A model generated the notes under the pieces. That model saw nothing but the letters and a program-made list of their open reading frames with translations, was not told the DNA's origin and did not search any database. The translations under genes were made by a program, and so were the position numbers. Below, piece by piece: positions 7,946 through 19,802 of a stretch of 53,088 bases of DNA. Source of the DNA: Xanthobacteraceae bacterium (GTDB lineage Bacteria; Pseudomonadota; Alphaproteobacteria; Rhizobiales; Xanthobacteraceae); contig JAIESI010000256.1 in assembly GCA_019746135.1 (NCBI GenBank), positions 1 to 53,088 of the forward strand, in the 5' to 3' direction. Every line of letters begins with the position of its first letter. The stretch's first letter is position 1.

Positions 7946-9247
7946 TTACCGCGAGGCCGTCTTCGGCTCGCCGTAGCTGATGCGGTAGACCGCGCCGTTG
8001 TTTTCGTCGGACACGAGCAGCGACCCATCCTTCATCTGGAAGACGTAAGCCGGCCGGCCGTAGAACTCGTTCTTCTCTACGCTGAGGAGCCCGGTCAGGA
8101 ACGGCTCGATCTTCGCCTTGCCGCCGGAGATGCGGGCGACCGCCACGTCATAGCCGAACTTCTTCTCGCGATTCCACGAGCCGTGGCGGGCGATGAAGGC
8201 GACGTTCCGGTAGGACTTCGGGAACATGTCGCCGGTGTAGAACTTGATGCCGAGGCCGGCCGAGTGCGGCCCGGTCAGCGCCGCAGGCATTGTCACGCCG
8301 GCGCACGGCTTCGGAATCCTGATATCCGGATCCGCGGTGCCGTTGGCGTGGCAATACGGGAAGCCGAAGTTCGCGCCCTCGTTGCCTTTGGCGACGCGGT
8401 TGAGCTCGTCCTCGAATCCGTCGTTGCCGGCCCAGTCGCGGCCGTTGTCGGTGAACCACAATTCCTTGGTCACCGGATGCCAGTCGAAGCCGACCGTGTT
8501 GCGGACGCCGCGCGCGACGATCTCCATGCCGGTGCCGTCGGCGTTGTAGCGGCGGATCTGGCCGTGGGTGCCGGGGTTGACCTCGCAGATGTTGCAGTTC
8601 ACGCCGACCTGCACGTACATCTTCCCGTCCGGGCCGAAGTCGACGTATTTCCAGTTGTGGTGGACGGTGTCGGGCAGGTTATACGCCTGCGTCAGCTCCA
8701 CCGGCTCCGGCAGCTTGTCGAGATTGTCCTCGATCTTGTCGTAGCGATAGACCTTGTTGATCGCGAACACGTAGAGCGAGCCGTCCCTGAACGCGAGGCC
8801 GTTCGGCTGCGTCAGGCCCTGGATGAGAACCTTCGGCTCACGCTTGCCGCCTTTGTCGGTGATCGCATAAACGCGGCCGATGCCGCGTGTGCCCATGAAC
8901 ATGGTGCCCTTGTCGCCCATCACCATGGTGCGGGCGCCGGGGTGCCCGCTCGACCAGACCTCGGCCTTGAAGCCTGCCGGCAGCTTGATCTTGTCGAGCG
9001 GCAGCTTGTCGACCGCCGTGGGCAGCGGCGAGACCGGATGCCCCCTGAGGTTGAAGTCCTGCTTGCTCTGGTCGACCCTGGTCTGGTCGATCGGGCTGAA
9101 GCCCGGCCGGCCTTGAGACATCGGCGGGATATTGGGATTGGTCGGAGTGGGTGATGGCTGCGCCGCGAGCGGCAACACCGCCGCGGCGAGAACCGCAAAG
9201 CTTCCGGCCACAAGCAATCCGCGCCGGACCGACGTCGAAACTGACAT
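7946..9247 (-). CDS. PQQ-dependent sugar (sorbosone-type) dehydrogenase
   Basis: This 433-residue periplasmic protein has a signal peptide (about 1–30, ending LPLAAQ) and the glucose/sorbosone dehydrogenase beta-propeller. Family stretches include LPAGFKAEVWSSGHPGARTM near the N-terminus and GVRNTVGFDWHPVTKELWFT with TDNGRDWAGND in the middle. Related enzymes oxidise aldoses or sorbosone using PQQ and pass electrons to the respiratory chain; the substrate here is unknown. The start at 9247 has AGGGAGG just upstream and begins the signal peptide; the frame stays open further upstream. No PQQ synthesis genes are in the window. Confidence 0.88.
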   Translation of the reverse strand: MSVSTSVRRGLLVAGSFAVLAAAVLPLAAQPSPTPTNPNIPPMSQGRPGFSPIDQTRVDQSKQDFNLRGHPVSPLPTAVDKLPLDKIKLPAGFKAEVWSSGHPGARTMVMGDKGTMFMGTRGIGRVYAITDKGGKREPKVLIQGLTQPNGLAFRDGSLYVFAINKVYRYDKIEDNLDKLPEPVELTQAYNLPDTVHHNWKYVDFGPDGKMYVQVGVNCNICEVNPGTHGQIRRYNADGTGMEIVARGVRNTVGFDWHPVTKELWFTDNGRDWAGNDGFEDELNRVAKGNEGANFGFPYCHANGTADPDIRIPKPCAGVTMPAALTGPHSAGLGIKFYTGDMFPKSYRNVAFIARHGSWNREKKFGYDVAVARISGGKAKIEPFLTGLLSVEKNEFYGRPAYVFQMKDGSLLVSDENNGAVYRISYGEPKTASR

Positions 9248-9455
9248 GCTCGCCTCCCTGATGCGGAAGCGCCTCGCCTGCTTCGCTGCCAGGATGGCCC
9301 GGCGTCGCAACGGGCTGGCTTCCTTGGCGGCGAGTGTCGGACAGATGCCCCTCACCGCGCAAGCGGGCGGCATACGGGGTTGGACCTTGGCCCAATGTTG
9401 CGGAGCCCGGCTCAAGCGCATGATGTGCGCCGGAAATCATCACGAGGGATTTCCC

Positions 9456-9647
9456 ATGGCCGGAACAACCAAGCTCGACGTTGGCAAGGCGCTGGAAAAG
9501 TTGCGCGGCACCGATTCACCCAAGACGAGGATATCCCGGCTCGACGAGCAGATCGACGCGATCGAAAAGGAAACACAGCGCTTGAGGGCGGAAAACCGGC
9601 GCCTCGAACGGGATCAGCGATCCGGCAGCACCACCAAGCGCGATTGA
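9456..9647 (+). CDS. Small coiled-coil hypothetical protein
   Basis: This 63-residue, highly charged protein is predicted to be mostly one helix. The stretch ISRLDEQIDAIEKETQRLRA followed by ENRRLERD has heptad-like leucine/isoleucine spacing typical of a coiled coil. GAGGGA lies about 6 bases upstream of the ATG. No family is recognised. It is divergent from the sugar dehydrogenase. It could be a small oligomerising or adaptor protein, but nothing in the context indicates its partner. Confidence 0.6.
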   Translation: MAGTTKLDVGKALEKLRGTDSPKTRISRLDEQIDAIEKETQRLRAENRRLERDQRSGSTTKRD

Positions 9648-9729
9648 GAGGTCGAACGGGCCTCGCAAAATTTTCGCGCCTACGCTGCGCGCCTCAACAG
9701 GCTTGCGGGCGCACCGGGCAAGCCGCCGG

Positions 9730-9999
9730 TCAGCCGCAGATATACACCGGACGCGGGACCGGCCCCACCCGCGTATTGGCGATCACGCGCAGCCAGCAGG
9801 AGTCCGGGCCATAGCTGAACTCCGGACGGCCGCAGCCATCGTAGCCGTAGGCCGGCAGCCGGCCACAGTAGTAGCGGTCGTAGTAGTCAGGGCTCATCGC
9901 GCGCGCGCCGCGCCGGCGGGCCTCTGCCTCAATGGGTGCGAAGGTGACGGCGACGACGGCCGCCGCAGACATTGCGAGCAACACTTTTCGCCAGGGCAT
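9730..9999 (-). CDS. Small secreted Tyr/Cys-rich hypothetical protein
   Basis: This 89-residue product starts MPWRKVLLAMSAAAVVAVTF and has a clear signal peptide with cleavage likely after AEA. The mature part is rich in Tyr, Gly, Pro and Cys (DYYDRYYCGRLPAYGYDGCG). The start at 9999 has GGAGAG 6 bases upstream; an in-frame ATG at 10053 would put 18 non-signal residues first. Similar small secreted proteins are common in Hyphomicrobiales, but no function is known. Confidence 0.6.
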   Translation of the reverse strand: MPWRKVLLAMSAAAVVAVTFAPIEAEARRRGARAMSPDYYDRYYCGRLPAYGYDGCGRPEFSYGPDSCWLRVIANTRVGPVPRPVYICG

Positions 10000-10274
10000 G
10001 GGCGCTCTCCATCGTCTACAAACTTCAACATCGGGAAGTCGCAAAGCAGACAATGAGACGGCGCGTCATTTTACGTCTTCGATCGCAGCCGTTGCAACGC
10101 GATCGGCAGGTTGGATGGGTCGGGCTGCCATTCGCCGGCGTGGATGCGGCGCGTCACCTCGACCAGTGTTTCGTCGGCCGGCGTCGCGGATTGACGTGCA
10201 ACCACAGCTTGACCGGCGCGAGCCAGTGGAAGGCAGGGCTTTCGCGACGATCGCATGACGCTGCGTCACGGCTT

Positions 10275-10529
10275 CTACAGGATGGTCTCGCGATCGAATT
10301 GCCGATGCGTGGCGAGCCACAGGTTGGCCAGTGCATCTTCAGGAGTCTGACCGCCGTAGGCCGAGCCGTCGCGGGAGTAGGCCGTCCATTCGGTTGCAGG
10401 ACGATTCCACTCGACCCTTTGCAGCGCCGCGCCGCAGCCCTCAATGAGGTCGGCGCAAGTCGGAACTGTGTCGAGATTGCGTTGCGGAAACTCCGCTAAC
10501 CTGAGCTGGGCGAGAAATCGAGTGTCCAT
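10275..10529 (-). CDS. Hypothetical protein, 84 residues
   Basis: An 84-residue soluble protein containing AYSRDGSAYGGQTPEDALAN followed by LWLAT, a pattern seen in small phage-related proteins of unknown function. There is no clear ribosome-binding site, no signal peptide and no recognised domain. It lies between two unrelated genes on the same strand. It could be a phage remnant. Confidence 0.4.
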   Translation of the reverse strand: MDTRFLAQLRLAEFPQRNLDTVPTCADLIEGCGAALQRVEWNRPATEWTAYSRDGSAYGGQTPEDALANLWLATHRQFDRETIL

Positions 10530-10578
10530 GGCTGGATCATAAGCATCAAGCCATCGCGTTTGTTCCCGCCCCGCGCGG

Positions 10579-11880
10579 TCAGGCTGCGCGGCGCAGGATG
10601 CTGACGAAAAACCCGTCGGTGTCGGTGCGCCGCGGCGTCATCAGCAGACCCTCGTCCGACATCAGCACCGCGCGCCGGAACAGATAGGCCCGCTCGCCCA
10701 GCGCATTCGTCATCTCGGCCGGCGGCTGGACCGAGAACCCGGAATGCCGCCCGGCAAAGGCGCGGACCTGGGCACCGTTCTCCTCGTCGAGCGCCGAGCA
10801 GGTGATGTAGGCGATGCGGCCACCGGGCTTGACCAGCGCCGCGGCGCGGTCGAGCACCGCCACCTGCTCCTGGTTGCGGACCTCGAGCGCGCCCGGGCGC
10901 ACCCGCCATTTGGCGTCGGGATTGCGCCGCCACGCGCCGATGCCGGTGCATGGCGCGTCGATCAGCACGAGGTCGAGCCTGCCGGAAAGGTCGTCCAGCT
11001 CGTTGCCGACGGACTTCGGCGTGCGGACCTGAACGTTGCGCGCGCCGGCACGTTCCAGCCGCGCATGGATCGGCGCAAGACGGCGCTTGTCGTCGTCGGT
11101 GGCATAAATCTGTCCTTTGTTCTGCATCGCCGCGGCCAGTGCCAGGGTCTTGCCGCCGCCGCCGGCGCAAAGGTCGAGCACCTGCTCGCCGGGCTTCGCG
11201 GCCGCGAGCAGCGCGGCAAGCTGCGAGCCCTCGTCCTGGATCTCGATGAGGCCCTTGAGGTAAGCGGGCTCGGCGTGCACCGCAGGATTCTTCGCGTCGG
11301 CGGCGAGCTTGATGCGAATTCCGTGCGGCGACCAGCGCGCCGGCTCGGGCTTGAGGTCCGAGAGCTCCGCCAGCGCCTCGTCGCGCGCGCCCTTGAGCGC
11401 GTTGACGCGCAGATCGAGCGGCGCGCGCGAGGCAAGCGCCGCGCCCTCCTCCGCCCGCTCCTCGCCGAATACCTTCGCGAGATAGGGATCGAGCCATTCG
11501 GGATAGTCGCCGCGCACATGGGGCGGCGCGCTGGAGACGTCCGGCGCAGCGAGCTTCAAGCGCTCGGTGTCGGTCAGTCGCGGCGGCGAATAGCGGCCGC
11601 CGTCGGCCAGCCGTGCCACCGCATCGGCATCGAGGCCGCGTTCGCGAACGAGCATGCCGAGGGCTGTGCCGCGCGGGCTGTCGTCGCCCATCACGAAGGC
11701 CGACGAAGCCTTGCGGCGCAGCGCGTCATAGACGAGGCCGGCGATCGCGGCGCGGTCGCCCGAGCCCGCAAAGCGGTGCGACAGGCCCCAGTCCTTCAGC
11801 GCGTCGGGCGCGGGCCTGCGCCGCGCGCCGATGTCGGCGAGCACTTCGATCGCGGCCGCAAGGCGAGCGCCGGGAGTCAT
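10579..11880 (-). CDS. RsmB/NOP-family RNA 5-methylcytosine methyltransferase
   Basis: This 433-residue protein has an N-terminal NusB/RsmB-like helical region (about 1–140) and a Rossmann methyltransferase domain. The SAM-binding motif LDLCAGGGGKT (235–245) and the two cysteines of m5C RNA methyltransferases, Cys311 in DAPCTG and Cys361 in ITCSALDE, are present. It probably methylates a cytosine in 16S rRNA, as RsmB does, but rhizobia carry several paralogues, so the exact target is uncertain. It starts 13 bases after the MAPEG gene stop and is likely co-transcribed with it. Confidence 0.9.
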   Translation of the reverse strand: MTPGARLAAAIEVLADIGARRRPAPDALKDWGLSHRFAGSGDRAAIAGLVYDALRRKASSAFVMGDDSPRGTALGMLVRERGLDADAVARLADGGRYSPPRLTDTERLKLAAPDVSSAPPHVRGDYPEWLDPYLAKVFGEERAEEGAALASRAPLDLRVNALKGARDEALAELSDLKPEPARWSPHGIRIKLAADAKNPAVHAEPAYLKGLIEIQDEGSQLAALLAAAKPGEQVLDLCAGGGGKTLALAAAMQNKGQIYATDDDKRRLAPIHARLERAGARNVQVRTPKSVGNELDDLSGRLDLVLIDAPCTGIGAWRRNPDAKWRVRPGALEVRNQEQVAVLDRAAALVKPGGRIAYITCSALDEENGAQVRAFAGRHSGFSVQPPAEMTNALGERAYLFRRAVLMSDEGLLMTPRRTDTDGFFVSILRRAA

Positions 11881-11893
11881 GCGAGGCCCCCGA

Positions 11894-12319
11894 TCACGGC
11901 AGGCCGAGCATGATCTTGATGATGAAGATGAGCCACATCACCAGCAGCACGATCGCGCCGACGCCGTAGCAGCCGCCACGGAAGCGCACGTCATTGCTGG
12001 TCACATGCGCCAGCGCCTGCAGCAGCCGCATCGCGACGAACACCCAGGCGAGCAGCACGAAGGTCAGGTCGGCGTGCCTGGTGGCCATCGCCAGAATGGT
12101 CAAGACGTAGAACAGCACCGGCAACTCGAACTGGTTGCTGAAACAATTGGCGAACAGCGTGGCCCGATACGGCCAGTTCGGCTCGCGCATGGCGATGCTT
12201 TCCATCCGCGTCTTGCCGCTCATCAGTGCGGTCCCGCGCGAATACATCATCCCGAGCATCACCGCGAAGGTGAGCAGCACCTGGACGAACAAGGGCGCAA
12301 GGATCGCGGGAATCGACAT
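11894..12319 (-). CDS. MAPEG-family integral membrane protein
   Basis: This 141-residue protein has four hydrophobic segments and the MAPEG-type central motif FANCFSNQFELPVLFYVL, with an Asn/Glu-containing loop before the second helix. The eukaryotic family includes membrane glutathione transferases and eicosanoid enzymes; the substrates of bacterial members are mostly unknown. GGAG lies about 8 bases upstream of the start. It precedes the RsmB-type gene in the same operon, with no obvious functional link. Confidence 0.85.
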   Translation of the reverse strand: MSIPAILAPLFVQVLLTFAVMLGMMYSRGTALMSGKTRMESIAMREPNWPYRATLFANCFSNQFELPVLFYVLTILAMATRHADLTFVLLAWVFVAMRLLQALAHVTSNDVRFRGGCYGVGAIVLLVMWLIFIIKIMLGLP

Positions 12320-12414
12320 ACCGAAGCTCCGTTTCGCCCGGTTTACTAGCGGCTCAAACGCGCGAGCGATAGTGTAGGCTTCAAAACGAGCCCGCCTCGT
12401 CCCAGTTCCGGAAA

Positions 12415-13137
12415 ATGGCCTCGCGTCCGACTCCGCCCCCGCCGTTCAGCGCCCCGACCCGCCATCTCGTGGGCGTCGCGGGAGCGCTCATCGGCGGCTG
12501 GCTCGGCCTGTTCGGCGGCGAGGCGCTGGCCTATGCGATCGCGGCGTGGACCGACCGCGACATCGCCGAGCTCAAGGACATGCTGATCTGGAGCACGTTC
12601 GGCGGCGGGCTCGTCGGCCTGCTGCTCGGCGTCTTGCTGGTGCTCGTCGGCATCCGGAGCAGCAAGGAGGCGCGCAGGCTTTCGCTCATCAGCGTCGCGG
12701 CGGCCGTGGTCCTCGTCGGCGGCCTGATGCTTGCCACCTTCGACTGGCCGAAAAGCTCGGGGACCCCGAGCCTGCAGTACGAAATCCGGCTGCCGCCCGG
12801 CACGCCGCAGCCGCGCCGCGACAAGGTCGACGTGGTGCTGTGGGCGGAGAAGTCCGGTAAGGGCTGCTACGTGTCCGACCTGCGTCGCGAGAACGACCGG
12901 CCGGTGATCGCCGGAAGCTGCCTGGTCGCCAGCAAGAGCGACAATCAAACTTTGATGCTTCGCCTGAACCGCGAAGCTGAGGGTCATTGGAAAATGCCGA
13001 TCCGGGCCGATGCCCCGCTCGACAACACGTTCGGCCGCTGGCAGCGCATCGAGTTCGTGCGCAACCCACGCGAGAACATGCCGGCGCTGCCGCCCGGCGA
13101 GTACGAGGTGCGCTACCGGGTGAAAAAGTACCTCTGA
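12415..13137 (+). CDS. Hypothetical membrane protein with a soluble C-terminal domain
   Basis: This 240-residue protein has three hydrophobic segments (about 18–42, 55–80 and 90–107), followed by a roughly 130-residue extracytoplasmic domain with two cysteines (Cys149 and Cys167) that could form a disulfide. The second segment ends in a Gly/Leu-rich helix (GGGLVGLLLGVLLVLVGI). No family is recognised. It stands alone, divergent from the MAPEG operon and convergent with the CurA-like gene 13 bases beyond its stop. The ATG has only a weak ribosome-binding site. Confidence 0.65.
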   Translation: MASRPTPPPPFSAPTRHLVGVAGALIGGWLGLFGGEALAYAIAAWTDRDIAELKDMLIWSTFGGGLVGLLLGVLLVLVGIRSSKEARRLSLISVAAAVVLVGGLMLATFDWPKSSGTPSLQYEIRLPPGTPQPRRDKVDVVLWAEKSGKGCYVSDLRRENDRPVIAGSCLVASKSDNQTLMLRLNREAEGHWKMPIRADAPLDNTFGRWQRIEFVRNPRENMPALPPGEYEVRYRVKKYL

Positions 13138-13150
13138 TGGTGAGGTGCGG

Positions 13151-15855
<2,705 letters not shown>

Positions 15856-15888
15856 TTATATTTGCGCGTTCAAGGCACCGGGTCCTGC

Positions 15889-17310
15889 ATGACCAACAAA
15901 CGCCTCGTCCCGATGATCGTGGCGGTGTCGCTGTTCATGGACAATATGGACTCGACGGTGATCGCCACCTCGCTCCCGGCGATCGCCGCCGATATCGGCA
16001 CGAGCCCGCTGACCCTGAAGCTCGCCGTGACCTCCTACCTGCTCTCGCTTGCGGTCTTCATCCCGATGAGCGGCTGGACCGCCGACCGGTTTGGCGCCCG
16101 GACCGTGTTCGCCGCCGCCATCGCCGTGTTCATCGTCGGATCGATCGGCTGTGCGCTGTCGACCCAGCTCTGGCATTTCGTGCTCGCCCGGATCGTCCAG
16201 GGCATGGGCGGGGCGATGATGACGCCGGTCGGACGACTGGTGCTGGTGCGGACCATCGACCGGCGGGAGCTGGTCAATGCGATGGCCTGGGTGTCGATCC
16301 CCGCCATGATCGGCCCGCTGCTCGGGCCGCCGCTCGGCGGCTTCATCACCACCTACGCGTCGTGGCACTGGATCTTCCTGATCAACGTGCCGATGGGGCT
16401 GATCGGCATCGTCCTGGTGCTGCGTTACATCGACGATGTCCGCGCCGAGGTGCCGGAGCGGTTCGATACGATCGGCATGGCGCTGGCGGGCGTCGCCGTC
16501 GCCGGCCTGACGTTCGGCTTCTCGGTCGCGGGTTTCGAGATCGTGCCCTGGCCCATTGTCGTGGCGATGATCGGGACCGGCCTGATCGCGCTGGGACTTT
16601 ATATTCCCTACGCGCGGCGGGCACCGGCACCGGTGATCGATTTCGGGCTGCTGAAGCTGCCGACGTTCCGCGCGAGCGTGACCGGCGGCTTCCTGTTCCG
16701 CATCGGCGTCGGCGCCATGCCGTTTCTCCTGCCGCTGCTGCTTCAGGTCGGCTTCAACCTCACGCCGTTCGAGTCCGGCCTGATCACCTTCACCTCGACC
16801 ATGGGCGCGCTGATCGTCAAGGCTGCGGCACCCTGGGTGCTCAAGCGGTTCGGCTTTCGCACCGTGCTGGTCGCCAACGCCATCCTCGGCGGGCTGTTCA
16901 TCGTCGCCTGCGCCGGATTTTCCGCCACCACGTCGTTCGCGGTCATGGTCACCGTGCTGATGATCGGCGGCTTTTTCCGGTCGTTGCAGTTCACCGCGGT
17001 CAATGCGCTGGCCTATGCCGAGGTGCCCGCCGCGCGCATGAGCCGGGCCACGGCGTTTGCCGCCGTGGCCCAGCAGGTGTCGCTTGCGACCGGCGTGGCC
17101 GGCGGGGCGCTGACGGTGGAGGTGGCGGCGCGCCTCAGCGAACGGACGGCCATCACCGCCGCCGATTTCCCGCCGGGCTTCATTCTCGTGGGCCTGGTCG
17201 CGGCAAGCTCGGCGCTGGTTTTCGCCTTCCTGCCCAAGGATGCCGGGGCGGAAATGGCCAACCGGCTGCCGGCCGCGAATCGCGCCTCCGACCCGCGCGG
17301 TGGTGGCTGA
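15889..17310 (+). CDS. MFS drug-efflux transporter, DHA2 type
   Basis: This 473-residue inner-membrane protein has about 14 hydrophobic segments. Hallmarks are the DHA motif MDNMDSTVIATSLPAIAADI in helix 1, the conserved loop GWTADRFGARTVF between helices 2 and 3, and motif C-like GPLLGPPLGGF in helix 5. DHA2 pumps export drugs and amphiphiles using the proton gradient; the substrate is unknown. The ATG at 15889 was preferred over an upstream TTG at 15862. No adjacent regulator or membrane-fusion protein is present. Confidence 0.9.
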   Translation: MTNKRLVPMIVAVSLFMDNMDSTVIATSLPAIAADIGTSPLTLKLAVTSYLLSLAVFIPMSGWTADRFGARTVFAAAIAVFIVGSIGCALSTQLWHFVLARIVQGMGGAMMTPVGRLVLVRTIDRRELVNAMAWVSIPAMIGPLLGPPLGGFITTYASWHWIFLINVPMGLIGIVLVLRYIDDVRAEVPERFDTIGMALAGVAVAGLTFGFSVAGFEIVPWPIVVAMIGTGLIALGLYIPYARRAPAPVIDFGLLKLPTFRASVTGGFLFRIGVGAMPFLLPLLLQVGFNLTPFESGLITFTSTMGALIVKAAAPWVLKRFGFRTVLVANAILGGLFIVACAGFSATTSFAVMVTVLMIGGFFRSLQFTAVNALAYAEVPAARMSRATAFAAVAQQVSLATGVAGGALTVEVAARLSERTAITAADFPPGFILVGLVAASSALVFAFLPKDAGAEMANRLPAANRASDPRGGG

Positions 17311-17393
17311 CGGCCGCCGTACAAATGCCTGCAAAAGCTGGCGCAGGTCACCGGGCGATCTTAAATTCGCGGCAGATTCCCAAGCGGCGACCC

Positions 17394-18650
17394 ATGCGAA
17401 TCACGCGCCTCGTCCTTCTCGTGCTCACCACAGCGGCATTGACGCTCGTTGCGGCCGCAAGCCGCGCGCAGCCGCTGTCGGCGGACGAGCGGCGCTGCGC
17501 CGGCATGGGCGGTGCCAGCGCGGAGGTTCAGGCCGCGGCCTGCACCACGCTGCTGAGCAGCGGCCGCTATGTCGGCGACAACCTCGCGATCGTCCATTCC
17601 AACCGCGGCATCGCCTATGCGCGGGCCGGCGACTATGACCGGGCCGTCACCGACTTCGACGCCGCGGTCCGCATCAACCCCGGCTATGCCCGCGCCTATC
17701 TGAGCCGCGGCAACGCGCATCTGGTGCGGCGCGACTATGACCGCGCCATCACAAGCTTCGATCAGGCGATCCGGCTCGACCCGCGCGGCGCCGTGAGCTT
17801 CATGGGCCGCGCCACGGCGTACGATGCCAAGGGCGACACCGAGCGGGCCATTGCCGACTACGACCAGGCGCTGCGGCTCGATCCCAATCTCGGCGCGGCC
17901 TACTTCAACCGCGGGCTGGCGCTCCGCCGCGTCGGCCAGAGCGACCGCGCCATCGCCGATTACGACCAGGCCATCCGGCTCAGCCCGAAGGAGGCCGCGG
18001 CCTTCAACAACCGCGGCATTGCGCTCGCCGACAAGGGCGAGCAGGACCGCGCCATCGCCGACTACGACGCGGCGCTGAAGCTCGACCCGGGCTACGCGCT
18101 CGCCTATCTCAACCGCGGGCTCGCCTTCAGCGCCAAGAAAGATCCCGACCGCGCGATTGCCGATTTCGATGCCGCGATACGCCTTGCCCCCGAGAACGCG
18201 TCCGCCTACGGCAATCGCGGCATCGCGCTCGACGCCCGCGGCGATCCGGACCGCGCGCTCGCCGACCTCGACAAGGCGATTGCGCTCGACACGCGCAACC
18301 CCGCCTTCTACGGCACGCGCGGCAACATCTGGCGCAACCGCGGCGCGCTCGACCGCGCCGTCGCCGACTACGACAAGGCCATCGCGCTGTCGCCGGGTTT
18401 CGCTCCCGCCTACTACGAGCGCGCGCAGGCGCACTACATCGCCGGCCGCTTCCGCGAGGCGCTCGGCGACGCAACCAAGGCCGCCGAGATCAACCCCAAC
18501 TGGGCGCAGACGCTGAGCCTGCGCGGCCTGATCCAGGAAAAGCTCGGTGCCAAGGACGCGGCCATCGCCGACCTGCGGCGGGCGGCAGCGCTCGACCCCG
18601 CGCTGCAGCAGCCGGCGGATGCGCTGCGCCGCCTCGGCGTGATGCGCTGA
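17394..18650 (+). CDS. Secreted TPR-repeat protein (paralogue 1)
   Basis: This 418-residue protein has a signal peptide (about 1–25, ending SRAQP) and about eleven tandem 34-residue tetratricopeptide repeats from about residue 60, each with the signature AYxNRGxA…DRAIADYDQAI…LxP. TPR arrays form superhelical protein-binding scaffolds; with the signal peptide this one is probably periplasmic. The start follows the signal peptide; the frame is open much further upstream, but inside the MFS gene. The next gene is a shorter paralogue, so the pair probably arose by duplication. Confidence 0.85.
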   Translation: MRITRLVLLVLTTAALTLVAAASRAQPLSADERRCAGMGGASAEVQAAACTTLLSSGRYVGDNLAIVHSNRGIAYARAGDYDRAVTDFDAAVRINPGYARAYLSRGNAHLVRRDYDRAITSFDQAIRLDPRGAVSFMGRATAYDAKGDTERAIADYDQALRLDPNLGAAYFNRGLALRRVGQSDRAIADYDQAIRLSPKEAAAFNNRGIALADKGEQDRAIADYDAALKLDPGYALAYLNRGLAFSAKKDPDRAIADFDAAIRLAPENASAYGNRGIALDARGDPDRALADLDKAIALDTRNPAFYGTRGNIWRNRGALDRAVADYDKAIALSPGFAPAYYERAQAHYIAGRFREALGDATKAAEINPNWAQTLSLRGLIQEKLGAKDAAIADLRRAAALDPALQQPADALRRLGVMR

Positions 18651-18791
18651 ATTGGGCGGAAAATACCGGAAGGCCGGTGACGAACCGGGGCGGTTCCTTC
18701 TGCGACCGATTTGCAGATGCGCAGGGGCTGGAACCGCGTCGAGCACCTCACCGCGGTTGCCAAATTTCAGCCCAAGGAGGCCGCCATCTCC

Positions 18792-19736
18792 ATGTCGATG
18801 CGAACATCTTTCATTGTCGCAGCGGCCTTCGTGGCCGCCCTTCCACTCGCCACCCCGCAAGCGGCGGCGCAAGACACGCCCACAAGCGCCTGCAAGGCGC
18901 CCGACGCGACCCACGAGGCGCGGATCGCCGGCTGCACCGCGCTGATCGACGCCAAGACCGAAACCGGCCGTTCGCTCGCCGTCGCCTATTGCAACCGCGG
19001 CTTTGCGCTGACCGAGAAGCTCGAACTCGACCAGGCGCTGGCCGACCTGGAACAGGCGATCAAGATCGATCCGAAGCTCGGTTGCTCGTTCAGCAATCGC
19101 GGCCGGGTGTTCGCGCTCAAGGGCGACCTCGAACGCGCCATCGCCGACTACAACCAGGCGATCAAGCTCGAGCCGACGCTCTCTGCCGCTTACAACAATC
19201 GCGGCGATGCGCTGATCAAGCGCAACAAGCTCGACGAGGCGATTGCGGATTTCACCACCGCGATCAAGCACGACCCGAAGAACGCTCATGCCTACGGCCG
19301 CCGCGGCTGGGCCTACCAGCGCAGGCGCGACTTCAACCACGCGATCGCCGACTATTCCAAGACCATCGAGCTGCAGCCGAACGATCTCTTGGGCTACATC
19401 AACCGCGGCAACATCTACCGGGCCATGAACAACCTCGACCGCGCCGCGGCCGACTACGGCGAGGCGATCCGTGTTGCGCCCACCGACCCGCGCGGCTGGC
19501 GCAACCGCGGCATGGTCAGGCTGATGAAGTACGACAATGCCGGCGGCATCGCCGATTACGACAAGGCGATCGAATACGACCCCAAGGACGCCGATTCCTG
19601 GAACAACCGCGGGCTTGCCAAGAAGGACTCCGGCGACAAGGCCGGCGCGATCGCTGACTTGAAGAAGGCGCTGGAGATCAATCCGAAGCTGCCGACGACG
19701 CGGCAGTTGCTCAAGGAGCTGGGCGTCAATCCTTAG
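18792..19736 (+). CDS. Secreted TPR-repeat protein (paralogue 2)
   Basis: This 314-residue protein has a signal peptide (about 1–25, ending TPQAAAQ) and seven to eight TPR repeats with the same consensus as the preceding gene (YNNRGDA, KLDEAIADF). After the signal both proteins have the same head, a Cys-containing stretch (AGCTALIDAK here, AACTTLLSSG there) before the repeats. AAGGAGG precedes the start at 18774–18780. A periplasmic scaffold role is inferred from the fold only. Confidence 0.85.
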   Translation: MSMRTSFIVAAAFVAALPLATPQAAAQDTPTSACKAPDATHEARIAGCTALIDAKTETGRSLAVAYCNRGFALTEKLELDQALADLEQAIKIDPKLGCSFSNRGRVFALKGDLERAIADYNQAIKLEPTLSAAYNNRGDALIKRNKLDEAIADFTTAIKHDPKNAHAYGRRGWAYQRRRDFNHAIADYSKTIELQPNDLLGYINRGNIYRAMNNLDRAAADYGEAIRVAPTDPRGWRNRGMVRLMKYDNAGGIADYDKAIEYDPKDADSWNNRGLAKKDSGDKAGAIADLKKALEINPKLPTTRQLLKELGVNP

Positions 19737-19802
19737 TAGCTCGCTTGACGGTCCCGTCATCCTGAGATGCCAGCGAAGCAGGGCATCCAGTGCTCAAGGC
19801 GT

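Noticed and set aside
10071-10256. 61-codon minus-strand frame after the 84-residue gene
   Set aside because: No ribosome-binding site and no family; two frames look equally protein-like here, so it could be a frameshifted remnant but cannot be supported.
17361-19760. 799-codon minus-strand frame opposite the two TPR genes
   Set aside because: Long only because repeated GC-rich TPR codons lack stops on the other strand; it has no recognisable domain.
19766-19787. Short inverted repeat GATGCC…GGCATC after the second TPR gene
   Set aside because: Resembles a degraded rhizobial intergenic repeat but only 6 bp of stem remain; too weak to call.
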